The notes under the pieces: generated by a model
Told to the model about the DNA's origin: nothing
Database searches by the model: none
The model's input: the letters and a program-made list of their open reading frames with translations, nothing else
Made by a program: the position numbers and the translations under genes
Assembly (NCBI RefSeq): GCF_016428585.1
Contig: NZ_JAELVR010000002.1
Span: 124,001-188,000 of the forward strand
DNA length: 64,000 nucleotides
Source: Sedimentitalea arenosa
Lineage (GTDB): Bacteria > Pseudomonadota > Alphaproteobacteria > Rhodobacterales > Rhodobacteraceae
Reading direction: 5' to 3'
In this document: piece by piece, positions 26,709 through 38,632 of the stretch
How the letters are laid out: each line of letters begins with the position of its first letter
Numbering within the stretch: the stretch's first letter is position 1

Positions 26709-28373
26709 TCAGAGGATGCCGGGCAGGTTCAACCCATGCTCTCGGGCGCAGTCCGTCGCGATCTCATAGCCTGCATCCGCGTGCCGCATGACGCCGGTGG
26801 CCGGATCGTTCCACAAAACCCTTTCGATGCGCCTGTCGGCGTCTTCAGTCCCGTCGCAGCAGATCACCATGCCCGAGTGTTGGCTGAACCCCATACCGAC
26901 GCCGCCGCCGTGATGCAGTGACACCCAGGTTGCGCCCGACGCGGTGTTCAACAACGCGTTCAGCAACGGCCAGTCGCTGACCGCGTCGCTGCCGTCCTTC
27001 ATCGCTTCGGTTTCGCGGTTGGGCGAGGCGACGGACCCGCTGTCCAGATGATCGCGACCGATCACCACAGGCGCCGTCAACTCGCCATTGCGCACCATCT
27101 CGTTGAAGGCGAGCCCCAGCTTGTGCCGCACACCAAGCCCGACCCAGCAGATGCGCGCAGGCAGGCCTTGGAAACTGATCCGCTCGCGCGCCATGTCGAG
27201 CCAGGTGTGCAGGTGCGGATCGTCGACCAGTTCCTTCACCTTGGCATCGGTCTTATAGATATCGTCAGGATCGCCCGACAAGGCGCACCATCGGAACGGG
27301 CCGATGCCCCTGCAGAAGAGCGGGCGGATATAGGCGGGCACGAAGCCGGGAAAGGCAAATGCGTTTTCAAGGCCTTCCTCGAGCGCCACCTGGCGGATAT
27401 TGTTGCCGTAGTCCAGCGTCGGCACTCCGGCATTCCAGAAATCGACCATCGCTGCGACGTGCACCTTCATGCTGGCACGGGCGGCTTTCTCAACGGCCTT
27501 TGGGTCGGTTTCCTGTTTCTGGCGCCATTCTGCCACGCTCCAGCCTTGCGGCAGGTATCCGTGAATCGGGTCGTGAGCGCTCGTTTGATCGGTGACGATG
27601 TCCGGACGCACACCGCGCGCGACCAGGTCCGCGAACACGTCCGCCGCATTGCCGATCAGCGCCACGGATTTCGCCTCGCCCGCCTTTGTCCAACGGTCGA
27701 TCATCGCCAGCGCGTCGTCCAGCGAATGGGTCCTTTCGTCGACATAGCGGGTGCGCAGGCGGAAATCGGCGCGGGTTTCGTCGCATTCGACGGCTAGGCA
27801 GCAGGCACCGGCCATCACGGCGGCCAGCGGCTGTGCGCCGCCCATGCCGCCAAGCCCACCGGTCAGGATCCAGCGGCCCTGCAGATTGCCGTCATAGTGC
27901 TGGCGGCCGGCCTCGACGAAGGTCTCGTAGGTGCCCTGAACAATGCCTTGGGAGCCGATGTAGATCCACGATCCGGCGGTCATCTGGCCATACATGGCCA
28001 GGCCTTTCCTGTCGAGTTCGTTGAAATGATCCCAGGTCGCCCAATGCGGCACCAGGTTCGAATTGGCGATCAGCACGCGCGGGGCGTCCTTGTGGGTGCG
28101 GAAGACGCCGACCGGTTTGCCCGATTGCACCAGAAGCGTTTCGTCGTCTTCCAGCGCCTTGAGGCTGGAAACGATGGTGTCGAAATCCTTCCATGTCCGC
28201 GCGGCGCGTCCGATGCCACCATAAACGACGAGTTCATGCGGGTTCTCGGCCACATCGGGATGCAGGTTGTTCATCAGCATCCGCATTGGCGCCTCGGTCA
28301 GCCAGCTTTTCGCGGTGATTTCGGGGCCGGTGTCCGGGTAGACGTCGCGCGTGTTCTTGCGGGGGTCGCTCAT
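26709..28373 (-). CDS. hutU: Urocanate hydratase
   Basis: This 554-residue enzyme converts urocanate to 4-imidazolone-5-propionate using tightly bound NAD. Family blocks include [28 protein letters not shown], the NAD-binding GGLGGMGGA at 172-180, and [10 protein letters not shown] with the conserved cysteine. Length is normal. The ATG at 28373 overlaps the hutG stop (ATGA), so it is the last gene of the hutI-hutH-hutG-hutU operon. It ends 36 bases from the convergent hutC stop. Confidence 0.98.
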   Translation of the reverse strand: MSDPRKNTRDVYPDTGPEITAKSWLTEAPMRMLMNNLHPDVAENPHELVVYGGIGRAARTWKDFDTIVSSLKALEDDETLLVQSGKPVGVFRTHKDAPRVLIANSNLVPHWATWDHFNELDRKGLAMYGQMTAGSWIYIGSQGIVQGTYETFVEAGRQHYDGNLQGRWILTGGLGGMGGAQPLAAVMAGACCLAVECDETRADFRLRTRYVDERTHSLDDALAMIDRWTKAGEAKSVALIGNAADVFADLVARGVRPDIVTDQTSAHDPIHGYLPQGWSVAEWRQKQETDPKAVEKAARASMKVHVAAMVDFWNAGVPTLDYGNNIRQVALEEGLENAFAFPGFVPAYIRPLFCRGIGPFRWCALSGDPDDIYKTDAKVKELVDDPHLHTWLDMARERISFQGLPARICWVGLGVRHKLGLAFNEMVRNGELTAPVVIGRDHLDSGSVASPNRETEAMKDGSDAVSDWPLLNALLNTASGATWVSLHHGGGVGMGFSQHSGMVICCDGTEDADRRIERVLWNDPATGVMRHADAGYEIATDCAREHGLNLPGIL

Positions 28374-29167
28374 GTCAGGTCTCCGTTCAAGGCGAGATGG
28401 GCCAACCGTCCCAGCATGCGGGCGAGGAGAGGGCGCAGACTGTCGGCGGCGGTGCTGTCGTAATCCCAGGGCGGAGCTTCCGCCGCCAGGTAGGTGGACT
28501 GGGCCAGTTCCATCTGGATGGCGTGGATATTCTCGTTCGGGCGGCCATAGTGGCGCGTGGTCCAGCCGCCCTTGAACCGTCCGTTCAGCACGGTCGAATA
28601 GCGATCGTCGGCAAGGCACAACCCATAGACGGCGGTTTCGATCGCGCGATGGCAGGTGACGCCGTGATTGGTTCCGATGTTGAGATCGGGCAGGGCGCCG
28701 TCGAACAGAAACGGAATGCGTGAGCGGATCGAGTGACAATCATAGAGGATCGCGACCCCGTGCAGCGCGCGCACGCGCTCCAGTTCGGCCTGCAGTGCAG
28801 CGTGATAGGCCGCATGGTAGGTTTCGACGCGGGCGCCGATCTCGGCCTCGGTCGGCGGGGCGTTCCAGATGTCTTCGCCGTCGAAATCGGTCAACGGGAC
28901 AAGGCCGGTCGTGTTGAGGCCGGGGTAGAGGCTCTGGCCCGCCGGGTCGCGGTTGGCGTCTATCACATAGCGGTGGAACGTGGCCCGCACCATCGTCGCG
29001 CCCTGCAGCAGACCGTGATAGAGCCGCTCGACGTGCCAATCGGTGTCGGCGAGCCCAAGGCCGCGCGTGTTGAGACGGTCGCGCACCCCGTCCGGAAGCC
29101 AGGTGCCTGTATGCGGCAGACCCAGAACGATCGGGCCATCGCCACGGATCACCTCGACCGGAGTCAT
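28370..29167 (-). CDS. hutG: N-formylglutamate deformylase (amidohydrolase)
   Basis: This 265-residue protein is the N-formylglutamate amidohydrolase type of HutG, which releases formate and glutamate in the last step of the five-enzyme pathway. Visible family features are [14 protein letters not shown] at the N-terminus, [18 protein letters not shown] with likely metal and catalytic residues, and [24 protein letters not shown] near the end (given here as adjacent blocks around RHYG and HAIQMEL). It overlaps hutH and hutU by four bases each. Presence of hutF next door fits this type rather than formiminoglutamase. Confidence 0.95.
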   Translation of the reverse strand: MTPVEVIRGDGPIVLGLPHTGTWLPDGVRDRLNTRGLGLADTDWHVERLYHGLLQGATMVRATFHRYVIDANRDPAGQSLYPGLNTTGLVPLTDFDGEDIWNAPPTEAEIGARVETYHAAYHAALQAELERVRALHGVAILYDCHSIRSRIPFLFDGALPDLNIGTNHGVTCHRAIETAVYGLCLADDRYSTVLNGRFKGGWTTRHYGRPNENIHAIQMELAQSTYLAAEAPPWDYDSTAADSLRPLLARMLGRLAHLALNGDLT

Positions 29168-30702
29168 GCGGCGACGTCCGGCATCGGGGTTTGCGCAGCT
29201 TCGCTCAACTGCCCGCCGCGCACCAGCGTGGCCGCCGCTTCGAGGTCGGGTGCCATGAAGCGGTCTTCCGCGAGGGCAGGGATGTCGCGCCGCAATCGGG
29301 CGATCACGCGCGACAGCGGCGCGCTGGTCGCGAGGGGCGCGCGAAACTCGATGCCCTGTGCCGCGCAGAGCAGCTCGACTCCGAGGATACGTTCGAGATT
29401 GGCGACCATGCGGCTCAGCCGCACCGCGCCGTGCGCTGCCATGCTGACATGGTCCTCCTGGTTGGCCGAGGTGGGCGTGCTGTCGGTCACGCAGGGATTG
29501 GCGAGATGCTTGTTCTCGCTCATCAGGGCGGCGGTCGTCACCTCGGCGATCATCAGTCCGGAATTCAGGCCGGGGTCGGGGGTCAGGAACGGCGGCAAGT
29601 CGCAGCTGAGCGTCGGGTCGACGATCAGGGCGATGCGCCGCTGTGCGATGGCGCCGATCTCGGCGACGGCCAGCGCGATCATGTCGGCGGCAAAGCCGAC
29701 CGGCTCGGCGTGGAAATTGCCGCCCGATACGATCAGGTCCGCCTCGGTCAGAACCAGCGGGTTGTCGGTCGCCGCGTTGGCTTCGATCTGCAAGGTGCGC
29801 CCGGCCATGCGCAGCATGTCCATCGCGGCGCCGGTGACCTGGGGTTGGCAGCGGATGCAATAGGGGTCCTGCACGCGGGTGTCGCCTTCGCGGTGGCTTT
29901 CGCGGATCTCGCTGCCGTCCAGAAGAGCGCGCATCGTGGCGGCGGCTTCGATCTGCCCGGCATGGCCGCGCAGCGTGTGGATCTCGAGTTGCAGCGGTGC
30001 GGTCGAGCCCATGATCGCATCCGTCGACATGGATGAGGTCACGAGCGCGGCCTGCATCGCTCGCCACGCGTCGAACAGACCGGCGAGCGCGAAGGCGGTC
30101 GAGAATTGCGTGCCGTTGATCAGCGCCAATCCCTCCTTGGCGCCGAGTTCGACCGGCGACAGTCCGGCGCGGTTCAGAGCTTCGCCACCAGGAAGCGTCA
30201 GACCGCCAAATTCCGCTTCGCCGTGACCCATCATCACCGCGGCCATATGCGCAAGGGGGGCGAGGTCACCTGATGCTCCGACCGAGCCCTGGACCGGGAT
30301 CACCGGAGTCACGCCCTGCGCCAGCATCTGCTCGATCAAGGTGATCAATTCCATCCGCACGCCCGAGGCACCGCGCCCGAGGCTCAGCAGCTTCAGCGCC
30401 ATCATCAGCCGTGCATGGCCGCGCGGGATCGGCGCGCCGACGCCGCAGCAATGGGAGAGGATCAGGTTGCGTTGCAGTTTCGCCGTGTCCTTCGCGGCGA
30501 TCTTGACCGAGGCGAGCTTGCCGAAACCGGTGTTCACGCCATAGACGGCCGCCTCGCCATTGGCAGCGGCGGCGATCCGGTCCGCGGCCTGTGTGATGGC
30601 CGCATGGCAGGAGGGCGCGAGGCGCAGGGAGGCATCCTCGCGATAGATCTGTGCAAGCTCTTGGAGCGAGACCTCGCCCGGGGTGAGGGTCAAAGTTGTC
30701 AC
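29164..30702 (-). CDS. hutH: Histidine ammonia-lyase
   Basis: This 512-residue enzyme removes ammonia from histidine to give urocanate. The MIO cofactor forms from Ala143-Ser144-Gly145 within [12 protein letters not shown], and the catalytic tyrosine block YGVNTGFG is at 54-61. GTG at 30702 is chosen because it overlaps the hutI stop codon (GTGA at 30699-30702 on the coding strand) and gives a normal-length protein. It is the second gene of the hut operon and overlaps hutG by four bases. Confidence 0.98.
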   Translation of the reverse strand: MTTLTLTPGEVSLQELAQIYREDASLRLAPSCHAAITQAADRIAAAANGEAAVYGVNTGFGKLASVKIAAKDTAKLQRNLILSHCCGVGAPIPRGHARLMMALKLLSLGRGASGVRMELITLIEQMLAQGVTPVIPVQGSVGASGDLAPLAHMAAVMMGHGEAEFGGLTLPGGEALNRAGLSPVELGAKEGLALINGTQFSTAFALAGLFDAWRAMQAALVTSSMSTDAIMGSTAPLQLEIHTLRGHAGQIEAAATMRALLDGSEIRESHREGDTRVQDPYCIRCQPQVTGAAMDMLRMAGRTLQIEANAATDNPLVLTEADLIVSGGNFHAEPVGFAADMIALAVAEIGAIAQRRIALIVDPTLSCDLPPFLTPDPGLNSGLMIAEVTTAALMSENKHLANPCVTDSTPTSANQEDHVSMAAHGAVRLSRMVANLERILGVELLCAAQGIEFRAPLATSAPLSRVIARLRRDIPALAEDRFMAPDLEAAATLVRGGQLSEAAQTPMPDVAA

Positions 30703-31910
30703 GTGAGCGCTCCGAAGATCCGGGTGTGAAGCGGGTTGAACCCGATCCGATAGGCAAGTTCGGACGGTTGCTTGACATCCCAGACGGCCAGTTCGGCGCG
30801 TTGGCCGGGCGCGATGGTTCCCACGTCCGTCAATCCCATGGCGCGGGCGGCATGAACGGTGACCGCTCGCAAGGCTTCCTCGGGCGTCAGGCGGAACAAG
30901 GTGCACCCCATATTCATGGCCAGCAGAAGCGAGGTCAGGGGCGAAGAGCCCGGATTGGCGTCGGTCGCGAGCGCGATCGGGACCCCGTGTTCGCGCAGTG
31001 ACTGAACCGGAGGCACCTGCGTTTCCCGCAACGTGTAGAAGGCCCCGGGCAAAAGGACCGCCACAGTGCCGGCGTCCGCCATGGCCTGAACGCCGTCTTC
31101 GTCGAGATATTCGAGGTGATCGGCTGATAGGGCGCCATGGCGCGCCGCGAGTGCCGCTCCGCCGAGATTTGACAGCTGTTCCGCATGCAACTTGACCGGC
31201 AGCCCGAGTTCCCGTGCGACTTCGAACACCCGCGCGATCTGGTCGGTTGAAAAGGCAATGCCTTCGCAGAACCCGTCGACGGCATCGACCAGCCCTTCGT
31301 CATGCGCTTGACGGAGAGTGGGGATGCAGACCTGGTCGATATAGGCGTCCGCGCGGTCTTTGTAGTCGGCCGGTATCGCGTGGGCGCCCAGGAACGATGT
31401 TCTGACCCGGATCGCCCGGTTGTTTCCGACCTCGCGAGCCACGCGCAACATGCGCAACTCCGTGTCCACGTCGAGCCCGTAGCCCGACTTGATCTCGAGC
31501 GTTGTGACCCCTTCGGCGATCAGGGCATCGGCTCTGCGCAGCGCGCTTTGCAGCAACTCGTCCGCGTTGGCGGAGCGCGTCGCCCTGACGGTCGAGATGA
31601 TTCCCCCCCCGGCTCGGGCAACTTCCTCGTAGCTGGCGCCGTTCAGACGCATTTCGAACTCGGCCGCGCGGTTGCCGCCATGCACAAGGTGCGTGTGACA
31701 ATCGATGAGGCCGGGTGTGACAAGACGTCCACCCAAGTCGACGCTTTCCGCGTCCTGCAGGTTTTCCGGGATTTCTTCAGCTTTGCCAACCCACTTGATC
31801 AGGCCGTCCTGCAGCGCGATCGCGGCGTCCGACATCAGCCCATAGGGCGTGGGGGCGTCCGTCATTGTCGCGACGTTCAGATTGGTCAGGAGTTTTGGCG
31901 AGGCGCTCAT
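30699..31910 (-). CDS. hutI: Imidazolonepropionase
   Basis: This 403-residue amidohydrolase-superfamily enzyme opens the ring of imidazolonepropionate to give formiminoglutamate. The metal ligands His72 and His74 are in [10 protein letters not shown], and later blocks include [18 protein letters not shown] and LATDANPGS. The ATG at 31910 is preceded by GCGGAGG on the coding strand. It is the first gene of the operon, behind a -10 box (TATAAT on the minus strand, 31958-31963) that abuts a HutC-type palindrome. Confidence 0.97.
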   Translation of the reverse strand: MSASPKLLTNLNVATMTDAPTPYGLMSDAAIALQDGLIKWVGKAEEIPENLQDAESVDLGGRLVTPGLIDCHTHLVHGGNRAAEFEMRLNGASYEEVARAGGGIISTVRATRSANADELLQSALRRADALIAEGVTTLEIKSGYGLDVDTELRMLRVAREVGNNRAIRVRTSFLGAHAIPADYKDRADAYIDQVCIPTLRQAHDEGLVDAVDGFCEGIAFSTDQIARVFEVARELGLPVKLHAEQLSNLGGAALAARHGALSADHLEYLDEDGVQAMADAGTVAVLLPGAFYTLRETQVPPVQSLREHGVPIALATDANPGSSPLTSLLLAMNMGCTLFRLTPEEALRAVTVHAARAMGLTDVGTIAPGQRAELAVWDVKQPSELAYRIGFNPLHTRIFGALT

Positions 31911-31957
31911 GGCCGGGAATCCTCCGCAAAATCTTCTTTCCTGTTATGCGTCACCTG

Positions 31958-31979
31958 ATTATATGTCTATACATAAAAT
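31958..31979. promoter_or_regulatory. hutI/hutF divergent control region with candidate HutC operator
   Basis: TATGT-CTAT-ACATA (31962-31975) is a near-perfect dyad whose core GTCTATAC fits the HutC-subfamily pattern GT-N-TA-N-AC. A perfect TATAAT on the minus strand (31958-31963) overlaps its edge and would serve hutI. A TAAAAT on the plus strand (31974-31979) could serve hutF. Neither has a convincing -35 box. A repressor bound here would block both directions. Confidence 0.6.
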
Positions 31980-32001
31980 CATTAACCGTGAGAATAGTAC
32001 C

Positions 32002-33360
32002 GTGATACATGCGAGACAGGCTCTCTTGTCGACAGGATGGGTGAGCGATGTTCGTCTGTCGATCCTTGACGGGCGGATCGTCGAGATTTGTCCGGATGCC
32101 GACCCGGAACCGAGCGACGTCCGGGTCGATACGGTGTTACCGGCACTGGGCAACCTGCACAGCCATGCCTTTCAGCGCGCCATGGCCGGGATGACCGAAC
32201 ACCGCCGCGCGGGACGTGACAGTTTCTGGACGTGGCGCGATCTGATGTATCGGTTTCTCGACAGGTTGATGCCGCATCAGGTCGAGGCCATCGCCACGCA
32301 GGTCCAGGTCGAGATGCTGGAAGCCGGGTATGCCAGCGTCGGTGAATTCCATTACGTCCATCATCAACCCGGCGGTGCGCCCTACGACGATATCGCCGAA
32401 CTCTCCACACGTATCTTCGCGGCCGCGGCCCGGACGGGGATGGGCCTGACGCACCTGCCAGTGCTTTACACGTATGGCGACGCCGGCAAGTCGGACCTTG
32501 AAAACGGACAATTGCGCTTTGGCAACGATGTTGACGGGTTCATGCGTCTGTTCGATGCAGCCAGCGCGACTCTTTCATCTCTGCCTGAAGACGCCCGGAT
32601 CGGGATCGCGCCGCATTCCCTGCGGGCGACGGCGCCCGAAGACCTGACCCGGTTGCTCGCCGCTCACTGTCAGGGGCCGATCCATATGCATGTCGCCGAG
32701 CAGCCCAAGGAGGTTCGGGACATCGAGGCCTGGCTTGGCGCGCGCCCGGTGGAATGGCTGCTGGGAAACCACGACGTGAACGACAGGTGGTGCCTGATCC
32801 ATGCCACGCACATGACCGATAAAGAGACCCGCTCGTTGGCCGCGTCCGGCGCGGTCGCCGGCCTGTGCCCGATCACCGAGGCCAACCTGGGCGACGGCCC
32901 GTTCAACGGTCCCGACTACTTGGCCGCTGGCGGCCGGTTCGGCATTGGATCGGATTCCAACGTCAACATCTGCCTGGCCGAGGAATTGAGAACGCTGGAA
33001 TACTCACAGCGGCTACGCGACATGCGGCGGAACGTAATGATCCCGGGTGAGGGCTCTGTTGGCGCGTTCCTTTATGCAGAAGCGGCGCGCGGCGGAGCAC
33101 AGGCTTTGGCGCGCGATGCGGGCGTGATCGAGGCGGGCAAGTTGGCCGATCTCGTCGCCATCGACTCCACCAATCGTGCTCTGTGCGCCCTTTCGCGCGC
33201 CCAACTGCTCGATGGGCTGGTCTTTGCGACAAAAAATGACGTGGTCACCGATGTTTGGTCTGCAGGTCGGCACATGGTGCGGGAAGGGCGGCATATCCGC
33301 CGCGACGAGATTTTTAAAGACTACCGCGCCGCGCTGAACGAGTTGACCACCGGGATATAA
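32002..33360 (+). CDS. hutF: Formimidoylglutamate deiminase
   Basis: This 452-residue amidohydrolase deiminates formiminoglutamate to N-formylglutamate plus ammonia, feeding HutG. Metal ligands His53 and His55 are in GNLHSHAFQRAMAGM, and later blocks HMHVAEQPKE, LIHATHMT and GIGSDSNV are typical. I prefer GTG at 32002, giving MIHARQALLS as in other HutF proteins. An ATG at 31963 is in frame but lies inside the operator and adds 13 unusual residues. It is divergent from the other hut genes. Confidence 0.95.
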   Translation: MIHARQALLSTGWVSDVRLSILDGRIVEICPDADPEPSDVRVDTVLPALGNLHSHAFQRAMAGMTEHRRAGRDSFWTWRDLMYRFLDRLMPHQVEAIATQVQVEMLEAGYASVGEFHYVHHQPGGAPYDDIAELSTRIFAAAARTGMGLTHLPVLYTYGDAGKSDLENGQLRFGNDVDGFMRLFDAASATLSSLPEDARIGIAPHSLRATAPEDLTRLLAAHCQGPIHMHVAEQPKEVRDIEAWLGARPVEWLLGNHDVNDRWCLIHATHMTDKETRSLAASGAVAGLCPITEANLGDGPFNGPDYLAAGGRFGIGSDSNVNICLAEELRTLEYSQRLRDMRRNVMIPGEGSVGAFLYAEAARGGAQALARDAGVIEAGKLADLVAIDSTNRALCALSRAQLLDGLVFATKNDVVTDVWSAGRHMVREGRHIRRDEIFKDYRAALNELTTGI

Positions 33361-33625
33361 GGCGCCGGCTTTCGTGCGAGCCAGCTTCCACCTGACCGAC
33401 GCGAGATTTCTGTCGAGCAACGCCTCGGGCCACGCGATTTCGCCCGAGCGGCCCCTACGTCTGGGGGGCACATCGTCAAAGAGATCGGCGGCGGTTTTTT
33501 GTCCTGCTGCGAGGGTCGTTCCTTTTGGGGTCGACACCGGTTCACTGGACTTTGCCGTGGGCCTCGCCCTAGACATGAGCCGCTAGGCAGCGGGTCTTGA
33601 TCTGCTTTTGCATGGGGAGAGCGAT
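33361..33625. other. Intergenic spacer between hutF and a metallo-hydrolase
   Basis: Short frames exist on both strands (for example 33374-33586 plus and 33576-33321 minus), but neither has a convincing start, ribosome binding site or recognisable product. No T-run terminator was found after hutF. The last 15 bases hold the GGGGAGAG ribosome binding site of the next gene. Confidence 0.35.
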
Positions 33626-34492
33626 GTGAGCGACGAGATCATCCTGCTGGGAACCAAGGGTGGGCCGGCCCTGCGTGAGGTCGGCGCGCAGCCGACGTCA
33701 TCTCTGCTGAGTCTCGGCGGCAAGACCATCCTGATCGACTGCGGCATTGGCGTGTCGCGTTCGGTTGTCGAGGCCGGGACATCGCTTCTGGACATCGACG
33801 CGATCTTCATCACCCATCTGCACTCCGATCACCTCGTCGAACTCGGCCCGCTGATCTACACTGCCTGGACGACCGGGCTCGAGCGTGTTCTGCCGGTCTA
33901 TGGACCGCCGGGCACTGAAGAATACTGGCGGAGTTTTCTGCAGGCGATGGCGTTCGACCACGCGATCCGGATCGAGGACGAAGGCCGCCCGGACATCGCC
34001 GGGATGGTCGAGATACACACCCTGTGCGACGACTGGTCCGCCGAAATCGACGGCGTGTCGGTCGCCGCGCTGCGGGTCGATCACCCGCCGGTCACCGATT
34101 GCTTCGCGCTTCGGTTCGATAGCGCCGCCTACCGTGTCGTCTTCTCATCCGACACATGCCATTTCCCTCCGCTTGGCCGTTTCGCCGAGGGGGCGGATGT
34201 CCTCGTGCACGAAGCGATGCTGACCGCAGGCGTGGACAAGCTTGTTGCGCGCACTGGCGGTGCGACGCGGCTGCGTGAGCACTTGTTGGCCTCGCACACT
34301 CAGGCCGAGGATGTCGGGCGCATCGCGGCCAGCGCAATGGTCGGGCATTTGGTTCTGCACCACCTGGTGCCCGCCGATGATCCGGATTTCGGAGAGGTCG
34401 ATTGGCGGTCCGAAGTTTCGAAGACATGGAACGGCCCTCTCACGGTCGGGCGCGACGGAATGGTGGTCCCAATTGGTAAGGCATCCGAGTGA
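33626..34492 (+). CDS. MBL-fold metallo-hydrolase
   Basis: This 288-residue protein has the metallo-beta-lactamase signature HLHSDH (His64, His66, Asp68, His69) preceded by KTILIDCGIG. Further ligands are in the FSSDTCHF and VLHHLVP regions. It resembles RNase Z-like or arylsulfatase-like hydrolases of the superfamily; a zinc-dependent hydrolase of unknown substrate is all that can be said. GTG at 33626 is chosen because GGGGAGAG lies seven bases upstream. It stands alone between the hut locus and tRNA-Gly. Confidence 0.85.
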   Translation: MSDEIILLGTKGGPALREVGAQPTSSLLSLGGKTILIDCGIGVSRSVVEAGTSLLDIDAIFITHLHSDHLVELGPLIYTAWTTGLERVLPVYGPPGTEEYWRSFLQAMAFDHAIRIEDEGRPDIAGMVEIHTLCDDWSAEIDGVSVAALRVDHPPVTDCFALRFDSAAYRVVFSSDTCHFPPLGRFAEGADVLVHEAMLTAGVDKLVARTGGATRLREHLLASHTQAEDVGRIAASAMVGHLVLHHLVPADDPDFGEVDWRSEVSKTWNGPLTVGRDGMVVPIGKASE

Positions 34493-34752
34493 CCAGCGGT
34501 CCAATCTGAACACGCGGAAGATACGAGTGGTCGGAGAAGCGGGAATCCGCTGCCAACGTGCCGGCTGGCGTCGTGAATTGATGGCGTCCTGCGTATGGTC
34601 GGTCGTCCCATGAACAAGAGACTCAAACCCGTAAGAAAACCGTCGGGACATCATTCATCGCACCTGCCGAGAATGGACGGGGCGCGTCTGAATCCATGGA
34701 TTTCGTGAGTGTTCTCGTACGCCAGTCTGCTCAATCTCAGAGCACGTTCGGC
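34493..34752. other. Intergenic spacer before tRNA-Gly
   Basis: Nothing convincing was found in this 260-base stretch: no ORF with a usable start, no hairpin with a T-run and no recognisable RNA. It lies downstream of both the plus-strand metallo-hydrolase gene and the minus-strand tRNA gene. Confidence 0.35.
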
Positions 34753-34826
34753 TGGAGCGGGTGAAGGGAATCGAACCCTCGTCGTCAGCTTGGGAAGCTG
34801 CTGCTCTACCATTGAGCTACACCCGC
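34753..34826 (-). tRNA. tRNA-Gly (anticodon CCC)
   Basis: The minus strand gives a complete 74-base cloverleaf. The acceptor stem is GCGGGTG / CACCCGC, the D-arm is GCTC ... GAGC, the anticodon arm is GCAGC-TTCCCAA-GCTGA, the T-arm is GAGGG / CCCTT-type with TTCGATT, and the end is TCCA with CCA encoded. With a seven-base loop the anticodon is CCC, read from 34794-34792. The first pair of the anticodon stem is G-A, a mismatch that leaves four good pairs. Confidence 0.92.
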
Positions 34827-34875
34827 AGACGGAAGATCACTAGCGCAAGCCCCCCGGCCGGACAAGATGGAAACG

Positions 34876-36939
34876 TCAGGCGCGGCGACGGCCCCCGGGC
34901 CCACCTGAGGCTCCCCTGCGACGGGATTGGCGGGCCTCGCTGCCGCCCTGGTTGAAGTTCACTTCGGGCAGGGTGACGTGTGTCTTCAGGATCGGGAAGG
35001 GGTCGACCGCGTTCGGGATGTTGGAGGCGTTGACGAAATGCTCCTGAAAGCGCGGTTCGATCGCGGTCTCGATCTTCTGGATCGCGTGCACCGTGCTTTC
35101 GATCTCGGCGCGCGCATCCATGTTCAGGAGCGCGATCCGCGCCCCGGTGCCGGCGGCGTTTCCGGCCGAGGTGACCTTGTCGAAGGGCGCATCAGGGATC
35201 ATGCCGAGGATCATCGCGTGTTTCGGACTGATATGCGCGCCGAAAGCACCAGCCAGGACGATGCGGTCAACCTTGTCGACACCGAACTTGTCCATCAGCA
35301 GCCGGGCGCCGGAATAGAGCGCGGCCTTTGCCATCTGGATCTCGCGGATGTCGCGGTTGGTCACCGTGATCAGCGGCCCGCCCTCGGCACGTCCGTCCCA
35401 CACCAGGTAGGAATAGGTGCGCCCATCGAGGATGCAGCGGTCGGAGCCGGTCTGCTCGGGAGAGCCGATCAGGCCAGAACCGTCGAGCAGCCCGGCGAGG
35501 CGCATTTCAGCAACCATCTCGATGATTCCCGAGCCGCAGATACCGGTGATCCCCGTTGTTGCCGCGGCCTCGGGGAAGGTCGGATCGTCCGACCATAGGT
35601 CACTGCCTATCACCTTGAAACGCGGCACCTTGCTCGCCGGGTCGATCTCGACCCGTTCGATCGCGCCGGGAGCGGCGCGCTGGCCGGAGGAAATCTGCGC
35701 ACCTTCGAAGGCGGGGCCGGTCGGGGAGGAGCAGGCAAGCACCTTCTCGCGGTTGCCGAGCAGGAGTTCGGCATTGGTGCCGACATCGACCACGAGCACG
35801 AGGTCCTCGGACTTGTCCGGCGCCTCGGACAGCGCCACGGCGGCGGCGTCGGCGCCGACATGGCCGGCGATGCAGGGCAAAAGGTAGACGCGGGCCGCGG
35901 GATGCAGCTGCAGGTCGAGCTCTGCGGCGGTCAGGTTCAGGGCATCGGAGGTCGCCAATGCGAAGGGCGCCTGACCCAGTTCGAACGGGTCGATCCCGAG
36001 GAACAGGTGGTGCATCACCGGGTTGCAGACGAACACCGCGTCGAGAATGTCGGTGGTCTCGATCCCGGCCTCCCCGGCGATCTGTCTAAACAGCGTATTC
36101 ATGCCTTCACGCACGGCGGCCGTCATCTCGGCCGCGCCGCCTGCATTCATCATCGAGTAGCTGACTCGGCTCATCAGGTCCTCGCCGAAGCGGATCTGCG
36201 GGTTCATCAGGCCCGAGGACGCGACGACCTCGCCGGTTACGAGATTACAGAGATGCCCGGCGATGGTGGTGGAGCCGAGATCGACCGCCAACCCGTGCAC
36301 AGGTGCGTCGTGAAAGCCCGGCCAAACCTTGAGAATGCGGGGCCTGAGCGATGCGGTGCCGAGATGGATGGCGCAGGTCGCAGTCCATTTGCCCTTGCGC
36401 AGGATCGGTTGAAGTCCCTGCAGCGTGGCAAGGTCGATCTGCAGGTCCGAGAGCTGCCATTGCTCGAACAGCGCCGTGCGCAGGCGCTCGAGATCACCTG
36501 AGGGGTCGTGCATGTCAGGTTCCGCGATCTCGACATAGAACAGACGCACCGCCGGATTCATCACGATGTCACGGGCCTCGGCCCGCTTGCGAACCACTTG
36601 CTTGTGCACCTGGCTTTCCGGCGGCACGTCCACCACGACGTCGCCCTGAACCGTCGCCTGGCAGCCGAGCCTGCGTCCGTCGATCAGGCCGCGTTTGGAC
36701 TTGTAGCGCTCCTCGACCGCGTTCCAGTCGGACAGGGCGTCGCGCGCGACCTTGACTCCATGCTTGGGAAACTCGCCATATCCTGGGGTGACCTGGCACT
36801 TGCTGCAGATGCCGCGGCCGCCGCAGACGCTGTCGAGGTCGACGCCCAGCTGTCGCGCCGCAGTCAGCAGCGGGGTGCCGACCGGGAAGCGGCCGCGCTT
36901 GCCGGAGGGGGTGAAAACCACGAGGGGATCGTTCTGCAT
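34876..36939 (-). CDS. RamA-like corrinoid-activation protein (2Fe-2S ferredoxin plus ASKHA ATPase)
   Basis: This 687-residue protein combines an N-terminal ferredoxin domain with cluster ligands Cys39, Cys45, Cys48 and Cys93 (CGGRGICSKC; GCQA) and a long ASKHA-type ATPase region (AVDLGSTTIAGHL; VDVGTNAELLLGN; AGAFGAHI). Proteins of this build (DUF4445, RamA/RACo type) reductively reactivate cobalamin in corrinoid methyltransferase systems. No methyltransferase or corrinoid protein lies beside it here. The last ~18 residues are an arginine- and glycine-rich tail. ATG at 36939 is preferred, giving MQNDPLVVFTPSGKRG. It is divergent from guaB. Confidence 0.88.
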   Translation of the reverse strand: MQNDPLVVFTPSGKRGRFPVGTPLLTAARQLGVDLDSVCGGRGICSKCQVTPGYGEFPKHGVKVARDALSDWNAVEERYKSKRGLIDGRRLGCQATVQGDVVVDVPPESQVHKQVVRKRAEARDIVMNPAVRLFYVEIAEPDMHDPSGDLERLRTALFEQWQLSDLQIDLATLQGLQPILRKGKWTATCAIHLGTASLRPRILKVWPGFHDAPVHGLAVDLGSTTIAGHLCNLVTGEVVASSGLMNPQIRFGEDLMSRVSYSMMNAGGAAEMTAAVREGMNTLFRQIAGEAGIETTDILDAVFVCNPVMHHLFLGIDPFELGQAPFALATSDALNLTAAELDLQLHPAARVYLLPCIAGHVGADAAAVALSEAPDKSEDLVLVVDVGTNAELLLGNREKVLACSSPTGPAFEGAQISSGQRAAPGAIERVEIDPASKVPRFKVIGSDLWSDDPTFPEAAATTGITGICGSGIIEMVAEMRLAGLLDGSGLIGSPEQTGSDRCILDGRTYSYLVWDGRAEGGPLITVTNRDIREIQMAKAALYSGARLLMDKFGVDKVDRIVLAGAFGAHISPKHAMILGMIPDAPFDKVTSAGNAAGTGARIALLNMDARAEIESTVHAIQKIETAIEPRFQEHFVNASNIPNAVDPFPILKTHVTLPEVNFNQGGSEARQSRRRGASGGPGGRRRA

Positions 36940-36980
36940 GATCTTGGTCCGCCTTTCATGTCGCGCTGTGGGCAAGATAG

Positions 36981-38594
<1,614 letters not shown>

Positions 38595-38632
38595 AGATGT
38601 TCCTGGGTGTCAATTGACTTGAGGCATCAGCC

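Noticed and set aside
31963-32001. Upstream ATG as the HutF start
   Set aside because: It lies inside the probable HutC operator, lacks a ribosome binding site and adds residues absent from typical HutF N-termini.
33321-33576. Minus-strand frame in the hutF to metallo-hydrolase gap
   Set aside because: It continues deep into hutF on the opposite strand and has no start signal or domain; likely a shadow.
34791-34797. Reading tRNA-Gly as anticodon TCC
   Set aside because: With the standard seven-base loop TTCCCAA the anticodon positions are CCC; TCC would require shifting the stem and breaking pairs.
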